Of a stretch of 64,000 nt of DNA, positions 58,395 to 64,000 are shown piece after piece. The notes below the pieces were generated by a model, which saw only the letters and a list, made by a program, of their open reading frames with translations, was not told the origin of the DNA and did not search any database. The position numbers and the translations under genes were made by a program. Position 1 is the stretch's first letter. Every line of letters begins with the position of its first letter. The stretch lies in the NCBI RefSeq assembly GCF_001913705.1, contig NZ_MKQD01000044.1:1-64000 (forward strand), in the 5' to 3' direction. The DNA is from Thalassotalea sp. PP2-459 (GTDB lineage: Bacteria > Pseudomonadota > Gammaproteobacteria > Enterobacterales > Alteromonadaceae).

Positions 58395-59294
58395 CTATTT
58401 ATCAGGTTGAAATAAACGTAGCGAAGATACGGTTAATGCTTGTGTTCTCAACGCTTTTAATTGTGGGGCTTCTGATTGCCAATAATGCCAATATAAGGGT
58501 ACATCAATAGAGTATTCATCTCCGAGGATAATAAGTTTATTTTCGGCAAGTGCATCAACACACTGCAACTCAGGTAACATGCCATAGCCAACCCCTGCGA
58601 TTAACGCTTGTTTAAAACCCTCTGGACATGGCAATAAATGTACAAAATCAGTATCGCTTTTTACAACATCCGCCAAAAATTGATGTTGTAAGTTGTCATT
58701 TTCATCAAAAATAAGACACGGGCATTTGACTAAGTCTTGAGCGACATTCACTTTGTATTTGGATAAAAACGCCGGAGATGCTACGGCTCGATAACGCAAC
58801 ATACCTAAGTAACTCACTTTTCCGCCATTAATCGCGTTAGGCTCTGAAGAAATACATGTCATCACTTCGCCAGACTTCATCTTATTAAGCACAACAGATT
58901 GATCGTCAACCAGTAATTCGAATTTCACCTGTTGTTGATCTAAACCATTTAAAATACTTAACGCTTCTGGCAACCAAGTAGCTAATGAGTCTCGATTGGT
59001 TGCTAGGCGTATAGTGATTGGCATCGCACTAGCTGCAGTATCGGCAAGTGAGTCTATATTTAACTCCATTTCTAATTGTAAAACCTGTTGAAAATGGTTT
59101 AACAAACGTATTCCTTTACCCGTCGGTTTTGGCGGTTTTGATCGTATTAATACTGGCTCACCTAAAAGCAATTCGAGCGACTGTATTCTTCTACTTATCG
59201 CAGATTGGGTAATAAAAAGTTTGTTTGCCGCCCTTTCAAAACCACCTTCATTGACTATCGCGTGAAGTGCTTCTAGCAATTGATAATCCATCAT
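58395..59294 (-). CDS. argP: LysR-family regulator ArgP (IciA)
   Basis: A 299-aa LysR regulator. The N-terminal HTH is YQLLEALHAIVNEGGFERAA and NKLFITQSAISRRIQSLE; the effector domain follows. The divergent gene 110 bp away is an ArgO-type exporter, the classical ArgP target, which supports the name. In E. coli ArgP responds to arginine and lysine to control export. Confidence 0.93.
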   Translation of the reverse strand: MMDYQLLEALHAIVNEGGFERAANKLFITQSAISRRIQSLELLLGEPVLIRSKPPKPTGKGIRLLNHFQQVLQLEMELNIDSLADTAASAMPITIRLATNRDSLATWLPEALSILNGLDQQQVKFELLVDDQSVVLNKMKSGEVMTCISSEPNAINGGKVSYLGMLRYRAVASPAFLSKYKVNVAQDLVKCPCLIFDENDNLQHQFLADVVKSDTDFVHLLPCPEGFKQALIAGVGYGMLPELQCVDALAENKLIILGDEYSIDVPLYWHYWQSEAPQLKALRTQALTVSSLRLFQPDK

Positions 59295-59403
59295 GATTAT
59301 TACTCATGTATCAACAGTATTATTCATTATGATAATAATTAAATTTACGTATGATGCAAATATAAACTTACTAATTGAGTGAATAAAAACTCATGGAATT
59401 AAT

Positions 59404-60006
59404 ATGTTGTCTTTTTTCTCAGGGATAATGCTTGGCTTAAGCCTTATAATAGCCATTGGCGCACAAAATATTTGGGTACTTAGTCAAAGCATGGCGGGTG
59501 CAAATCGTCTAGCATTAGCCGCCGCATGTATTTTTTCCGACGTATTACTCATTATATTAGGGGTATATGCCGCAAATGAAATTAAAGAACTTTTACCCGC
59601 TATAACCCCCTGGCTTACCTATGGCGGTGTACTCATGTTGATCTATCTAGCAGGAGGTGCAGCCTATAGAGCTTATCAAGGAAGTTCAGGGTTAAATGCA
59701 GCAAAAGCGAATGCCCATCACTGGAAAGTTACCGTCACACAAACATTAATGATCAGTTTCTTAAACCCTCATGTATATTTAGATACTGTTGTACTACTTG
59801 GTAGTATCGGCGCATTACAACCTTCACCTCAAATGTTTGCTTTTGGTGCATGTATAGGCTCAATTATTTGGTTTATCACACTGACTGCGTTTTCTCCAAC
59901 ATTAAAACGCTGGCTTAGCTCGACAACCAAGTGGCGAATATTCGATAGTCTCATCGCTATTATCTTATTATTTATGGCGTATCAATTACTTAATTTCATC
60001 CATTAA
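59404..60006 (+). CDS. argO: Arginine exporter ArgO (LysE family)
   Basis: A 200-aa inner-membrane protein with LSLIIAIGAQNIWVLSQSMA near the start, the mark of LysE/ArgO exporters, and FLNPHVYLDTVVLLGSIGAL in the second half. It exports arginine (and possibly lysine). It is divergent from argP, as in E. coli. The ATG at 59404 has only a weak Shine-Dalgarno site. Confidence 0.93.
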   Translation: MLSFFSGIMLGLSLIIAIGAQNIWVLSQSMAGANRLALAAACIFSDVLLIILGVYAANEIKELLPAITPWLTYGGVLMLIYLAGGAAYRAYQGSSGLNAAKANAHHWKVTVTQTLMISFLNPHVYLDTVVLLGSIGALQPSPQMFAFGACIGSIIWFITLTAFSPTLKRWLSSTTKWRIFDSLIAIILLFMAYQLLNFIH

Positions 60007-60052
60007 TTTGCAAAAAACGTGAATGAATCATTAACGTTTATCACTTCATTAT

Positions 60053-60421
60053 TTATCTGTCATTATTATCATGTTTTAGCTCGCGAACAGGCCTTACTTC
60101 AACAGTGCCGTAACGAGCAGGAGGGATTTTTTGTGCCAATCTAAGTGCATCATTCATATCTCTGGCTTCAAGCATATAAAAGCCGGCTAACTGTTCTTTG
60201 GTTTCAGCAAAGGGTCCATCGGTGATCAAAGGCTTTTCATTGCGAATACGCAAACTCAATGCCGTATCCGTTGTCATCAAAGGCGCACCATCAATAAAGT
60301 GACCGCTAGCCGATAAGCCTTCTACGCAAGCGATGCACTCTTGATTTAAATCATCCCACTCTGTCTGTGATAACTTCTCCATCTTAGTTTCATCATAATA
60401 AACTAAACATAAATATTTCAT
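60053..60421 (-). CDS. YCII/DGPF-domain protein
   Basis: A 122-aa protein: MKYLCLVYYDETKM at the start and ITDGPFAETKEQLAGFYMLE, the DGPF motif, in the centre. The family has a ferredoxin-like fold of the YCII type; activity is unknown. The ATG at 60421 has a strong AGGAGG. DGPF genes occur with ECF42 sigma factors, and here one lies upstream at 61454, probably in the same operon. Confidence 0.92.
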   Translation of the reverse strand: MKYLCLVYYDETKMEKLSQTEWDDLNQECIACVEGLSASGHFIDGAPLMTTDTALSLRIRNEKPLITDGPFAETKEQLAGFYMLEARDMNDALRLAQKIPPARYGTVEVRPVRELKHDNNDR

Positions 60422-60526
60422 GAATTGCCTCCTATTGTGTCTCAATAATACTCAAGTAATAACATTTAGGGCTAAGTAACATAGGGAGGAAGCCTATCGA
60501 CTCCCCCTATACAACAACCGTAAATG

Positions 60527-60901
60527 TTAAGATTGATTCATGGTGATCATTGGCACAAATCCACCATAAATAAGCCGCATGCCATCAAAAGGCATAGGGT
60601 TTTCTTCCATGTTCATCTTTGGATCGGATTTCATTGCTGCTTCCATTTTTTCCATGCCAGCATTACGTGTTTCTTTGTCAGGCCACTCAATCCAAGAAAA
60701 CACGATCTGTTCATCAGCTTTAGCTTTAACCGCTTGACGAAAGTCTGTTTGTTTTCCATCAGGGACATCATCTTCCCAACATTCCACAACACGTATCGCT
60801 CCCCACTCAATAAAAGCGGCATCAAATGCTTCAGCGTGTGCTTTAAACTTTTCTTTATTCACTTTAGGTACTGCTGCTACCATGCCATCAATATAGGTCA
60901 T
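60527..60901 (-). CDS. DUF1428 family protein
   Basis: A 124-aa protein of the DUF1428 family, YbaA-like: YIDGMVAAVPKVNKEKFKAH, ECWEDDVPDGKQTDF, SWIEWPDKETRNAGMEKM, PFDGMRLIYGGFVP. These are dimeric alpha/beta-barrel proteins of unknown activity. AAGGAGAAT precedes the ATG. It lies within the ECF42 gene cluster. Confidence 0.92.
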   Translation of the reverse strand: MTYIDGMVAAVPKVNKEKFKAHAEAFDAAFIEWGAIRVVECWEDDVPDGKQTDFRQAVKAKADEQIVFSWIEWPDKETRNAGMEKMEAAMKSDPKMNMEENPMPFDGMRLIYGGFVPMITMNQS

Positions 60902-60962
60902 TCTTATTCTCCTTTTCTTAGGGTTTGTAAATGTTTATAAATCAGCGCTAACGTTTACCTTA

Positions 60963-61367
60963 TTATTCAGCCGCTGCTGCTGGATCCATCCACATAGCTT
61001 CCCAAACATGTCCATCAAGATCGGTAAAAGCACGGCCATACATAAAGCCAAAATCTTGCACTGGATTGACATCTGCGATACCTCCGCATTCATGAGCAGT
61101 TTTAAGCATTACATCAACACGCTTCTTATCAGTTAATGACAAAGCTAGCATCACTTCACTAGAAGAAATTTCTGGGATAGGACGTTGCGTAAAGTGTCGC
61201 CATTTTTCATGCGTCAATAGCATGACATGAATATTTTCACTCCACACCATACATGCTGCAGTGTCGTCGGTAAATTTCGGGTTATTATCAAAGCCAACTG
61301 CTTGATAAAATTTTATCGCTGCTGATAGATTGGCTACAGGTAGATTGACGAAAATCATCGATGTCAT
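60963..61367 (-). CDS. VOC-family (glyoxalase/bleomycin-resistance-fold) protein
   Basis: A 134-aa VOC protein with IFVNLPVANLSAAIKFYQAV at the start and FTDLDGHVWEAMWMDP at the end, the paired beta-alpha-beta-beta-beta units. Likely metal ligands are the Glu of WEAMW and a His or Glu in the first half. Substrate unknown. AAGGAG precedes the ATG. It is the gene directly downstream of the ECF42 sigma factor. Confidence 0.9.
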   Translation of the reverse strand: MTSMIFVNLPVANLSAAIKFYQAVGFDNNPKFTDDTAACMVWSENIHVMLLTHEKWRHFTQRPIPEISSSEVMLALSLTDKKRVDVMLKTAHECGGIADVNPVQDFGFMYGRAFTDLDGHVWEAMWMDPAAAAE

Positions 61368-61453
61368 TTTTTACTCCTTATGTGTTTATTTTAAGTGTTT
61401 TAAAGAGTAGTCGTATAAGGCCTTAAAATTTCGACACACCACATAAAAAATAA

Positions 61454-62704
61454 TTAAAGCGTTGCCATTCTTTTTTCGATAAAGCGTTTTTCGGGGGCTT
61501 GTTGAGTTAAATCTAAAGCGCGTTTATATGCGGACAATGCCGCATCTTTTTGCGCAAGTTGTCGATATAAATCCGCCTTTGCAGCGTAAAGTAAATAATA
61601 ATGTTGTAATGCTTTATGATCTTCTATTGCTTCTATTGCCTTTAAACCGGCAATGGGACCGTCTCGCATCGATAGCGCTACCGCATGATTTAACGCATAA
61701 ACCGGTGAGAAATTTATTGATAAAAGTACTTGGTATAATCCAGTAATTTCAGCCCAATCAGTCTCTTTAAAGCTAGGCGCTTCACAATGTACGGCAGCGA
61801 TAGCTGCTTGCAATGTATAGGGATCAGCTTGCCCCATTGATAATGCTTTTTTTACGAATTGACACCCTTCTGCTATTTGCGGCTGATCCCATAAAGTACG
61901 GTTTTGCTCTTCCAAAGAAACAAGTTCGCCGTGCTCATCCATACGCGCTTTTTTACGGGCATCGTGAAGTAGCATTAATGCTAATAAGCCAATAATTTCT
62001 TTTTGTGGCATTAATGCCGACAGTAGCCTCGTTAACCGAATAGCTTCTAAGGATAGTTCTGTGCATGTAACGTCATGACCAACAGTTGCCGAATAGCCTT
62101 CATTAAATAATAAATACAAAGCAGCTAGCACCGAATGTAATCGTTCTGGCAGCAAATCAGTATCAGGTACTTCATATGGTATCTGCAATTCGCGAATTTT
62201 ATTTTTAGCTCGAACAATACGTTGGGCAAGAGTAGAAACTGGAATTAAAAATGCCGCGGCTATCGCTTCCGTTGTTAAACCACATACTTCTCTGAGTGTT
62301 AGTGCAATTCTGGCCTCTATTGCTAACGCGGGATGGCAGCAAGTAAAAATCAATCGCAGTAAGTCATCTTCAATAACCTCTGGCTCTTCAAAGGGGGCGG
62401 TTTGCACCACGTCATCAGGTATCGTTGAAGTGAGGTATCTAGAGAAACTGTTATTTTTACGAAGCTTATCTATCGCTTTAAATCGCCCTGTTGAAATTAA
62501 CCATGCGCGCGGGTTATTAGGCACACCATCTTTTGGCCATTGCAATAAAGCTGCCGTGAATGCATCTTGTAACGCTTCTTCCGCTAAATCAAAATGACCA
62601 TTCAATAAACGCATAAGCGTTGCCAATACAGCACCTGACTCACGCTGATAACATGAGGTGATTTCTTGCTCAACTGTTAGCCCTGTTTGTTTAACATTGA
62701 TCAT
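61454..62704 (-). CDS. ECF42-type RNA polymerase sigma factor
   Basis: A 416-aa ECF sigma factor. Region 2 (LMRLLNGHFDLAEEALQDAF, WPKDGVPNNPRAWLISTGRF) and region 4 (ALTLREVCGLTTEAIAAAFL, IPVSTLAQRIVRAKNKI) occupy the first 190 residues. A long C-terminal extension with TPR-like helices (YLLFNEGYSATVGHDVTCTE, LYRQLAQKDAALSAYKRALD) marks group ECF42, which has no anti-sigma factor and is linked with DGPF proteins. Here VOC, DUF1428 and DGPF genes follow downstream. The inducing signal is unknown. Confidence 0.92.
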   Translation of the reverse strand: MINVKQTGLTVEQEITSCYQRESGAVLATLMRLLNGHFDLAEEALQDAFTAALLQWPKDGVPNNPRAWLISTGRFKAIDKLRKNNSFSRYLTSTIPDDVVQTAPFEEPEVIEDDLLRLIFTCCHPALAIEARIALTLREVCGLTTEAIAAAFLIPVSTLAQRIVRAKNKIRELQIPYEVPDTDLLPERLHSVLAALYLLFNEGYSATVGHDVTCTELSLEAIRLTRLLSALMPQKEIIGLLALMLLHDARKKARMDEHGELVSLEEQNRTLWDQPQIAEGCQFVKKALSMGQADPYTLQAAIAAVHCEAPSFKETDWAEITGLYQVLLSINFSPVYALNHAVALSMRDGPIAGLKAIEAIEDHKALQHYYLLYAAKADLYRQLAQKDAALSAYKRALDLTQQAPEKRFIEKRMATL

Positions 62705-62935
62705 AATTTAAATACTGTTTTTTGCACTTTAAATAGGCATATGCTCTTTGATGCATGCTTAAATACGAACAAAAACTATACCACAAAGTTCAAGAGGTTC
62801 TCGCGTTTGTAGGCAACAAAGTATTAAAAATCGGCCGCTAATACCCCACGTTCTGGTGTCATTAAGGCCTGATGATAAACACAAAAAACCACCGAACAAT
62901 TAAGTACGATGGTTATTTATTAACGAAATATAAAA

Positions 62936-64000
62936 CTATTGAGCGAGATAGGCTATTTGATAAGGCGCTACCGTAACAGTTGTATGCTGCTCATTCGTTG
63001 AAATATCAGCGGCTAAAAAGCCATGACCTTCCGTTAGGTGACAAGCTGAAGAAGGTAAATCACACGTAATTGTCTTGGCAGAAAAGTTAGCAATAACATG
63101 TATCGTTTTCCCCTCATATCCACGTGTAAACACTAACTTATCGTCACTACTTTCTATAAAGTTGATATCACCATATAGCAGAGGTGATTGACTTTTACGC
63201 CAGCGTAAAAAGGTTTGATAAGCATTCAATACCGACGAGGGTTGGTTTTGCTGCACTGACACAGCATTTTCTTGATGCGCGTCGCTTACCGGTAACCACA
63301 AGTGATCACTTTGTGAAAAGCCCGCATTGGTTGCATCAACTGACCAAGGTATTGGTGTTCGACAACCATCCCTACCTTTAAAGGTAGGCCAAAAAGTAAT
63401 GCCGTAAGGATCTTGTAAATCTTCATAAGCAATGTCGGCTTCCGTTAAACCAAGTTCTTCACCTTGGTAACTACAAACACTGCCTCGTAGCGAAGCAAGT
63501 AACGCATTAAACATTTTACTTTGTGCTTCGCGGTTTTCATCAGTCCCCCATCGGGAAGCAACGCGCATCACATCGTGATTACCAATGGCCCAACAAGGCC
63601 AACCGTCAACTAACTTATCTTCTAGTGCTTCAACGGTTTGTCGAATATAGCGAGGGCTACCATCAGGTGTTAATAATTCAAAACTATACGCCATGTGTAA
63701 TCGTTTATTTCCTTGGGTATAGTCAGCCATAGTTTGCAACGAATCTTCGGAAGATATTTCACCTAACGTCACTACATTTGGGTATTTATCCATTAAGTGA
63801 CGTATATCTTCCATAAACGCAATATTTTCTGGTTGGGTATTATTGTAGTAATGATATTGAAAGGCATACGGATTATCTTCACTAAACCCTCGGCCTTTTC
63901 TATCTTCAGGCGCTTTTGCCGGATTATCACGTAACTGTTTATCATGAAAGCAAAAATTTATCGCATCTAAACGAAAGCCATCTACGCCGCGTTTTAGCCA
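62936..64000 (-). CDS. GH13 alpha-glucosidase-type hydrolase, 5' part outside window
   Basis: The C-terminal 354 codons of a GH13 enzyme; the gene begins beyond base 64000. At the edge LKRGVDGFRLDAINF shows the catalytic Asp strand; GEISSEDSLQTMADY carries the acid/base Glu; AIGNHDVMRVASRWG has the conserved His-Asp. A C-terminal beta domain ends in VTVAPYQIAYLAQ. It fits oligo-1,6-glucosidase or alpha-glucosidase (TreC/MalL-like) and acts in the cytoplasm on maltose-type sugars. No partner gene is in the window. Confidence 0.93.
   Translation of the reverse strand, partial: WLKRGVDGFRLDAINFCFHDKQLRDNPAKAPEDRKGRGFSEDNPYAFQYHYYNNTQPENIAFMEDIRHLMDKYPNVVTLGEISSEDSLQTMADYTQGNKRLHMAYSFELLTPDGSPRYIRQTVEALEDKLVDGWPCWAIGNHDVMRVASRWGTDENREAQSKMFNALLASLRGSVCSYQGEELGLTEADIAYEDLQDPYGITFWPTFKGRDGCRTPIPWSVDATNAGFSQSDHLWLPVSDAHQENAVSVQQNQPSSVLNAYQTFLRWRKSQSPLLYGDINFIESSDDKLVFTRGYEGKTIHVIANFSAKTITCDLPSSACHLTEGHGFLAADISTNEQHTTVTVAPYQIAYLAQ

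Overview
The window reads as chromosome of an AT-rich marine gammaproteobacterium, most likely Alteromonadales/Colwelliaceae (Colwellia or Thalassotalea type). This rests on the obgE-rpmA-rplU-ispB order, GlnK-AmtB, ArgP/ArgO, a DUF3581 protein, a PEP-CTERM protein and overall base use. The genus is an inference.

Region 1 (1-2.5 kb): the tail of an unidentified gene and an exported M28 metallopeptidase. Region 2 (about 2.49-32.27 kb): a roughly 30-kb genomic island inserted just 3' of obgE. An 11-bp direct repeat (2493-2503 and 32263-32273) and an imperfect terminal inverted repeat bracket it. At its right end is an inward-reading operon of three large tyrosine-recombinase-like proteins plus one small protein, which matches the ginABCD core of the 'GInt' class of islands. 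At the left end an XRE regulator and an unknown 217-aa protein diverge from a 19-bp perfect inverted repeat.

The cargo is mostly metal homeostasis: MntP manganese efflux; a MerR-MerC-GDCCVxC module with no mercuric reductase; a CadR/PbrR-type regulator facing a transglutaminase-like protein plus a CDF transporter; an HMA-CDF fusion followed by CzcI-, CzcC-, CzcB- and CzcA-like genes; and a second divergent CzcI/C/B/A set. Two promoters 8.5 kb apart carry the same CTATAG-N3-CTATAG dyad inside a 19-bp spacer, so one MerR-family regulator probably controls both. After the metal genes come small unknowns, including a release-factor-like protein without GGQ and an orphan MbcA/ParS/Xre domain, some gene debris, and a SIR2-HerA antiphage pair.

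Region 3 (32.3-48.4 kb): core genes obgE, rpmA, rplU, ispB, an LpxH-like phosphatase, mdh, argR, a PEP-CTERM protein, Dyp peroxidase, glnK-amtB with a sigma54-like promoter and NtrC-like site, an HDOD protein, DUF2797, GIY-YIG, DUF3581, a small membrane protein, an exported ATP-dependent DNA ligase, a LysE exporter and an RlmI-like methyltransferase. Region 4 (48.4-64 kb): a sodium-dependent symporter, a second HDOD protein, an M28 lipoprotein peptidase, modABC, a CHASE-PAS hybrid histidine kinase, argP/argO, an ECF42-type sigma factor with VOC, DUF1428 and DGPF/YCII partners, and the C-terminal part of a GH13 glucosidase cut by the window end.

No tRNA or rRNA gene, CRISPR array or transposase was seen. 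All family assignments come from reading motifs; no searches were run.
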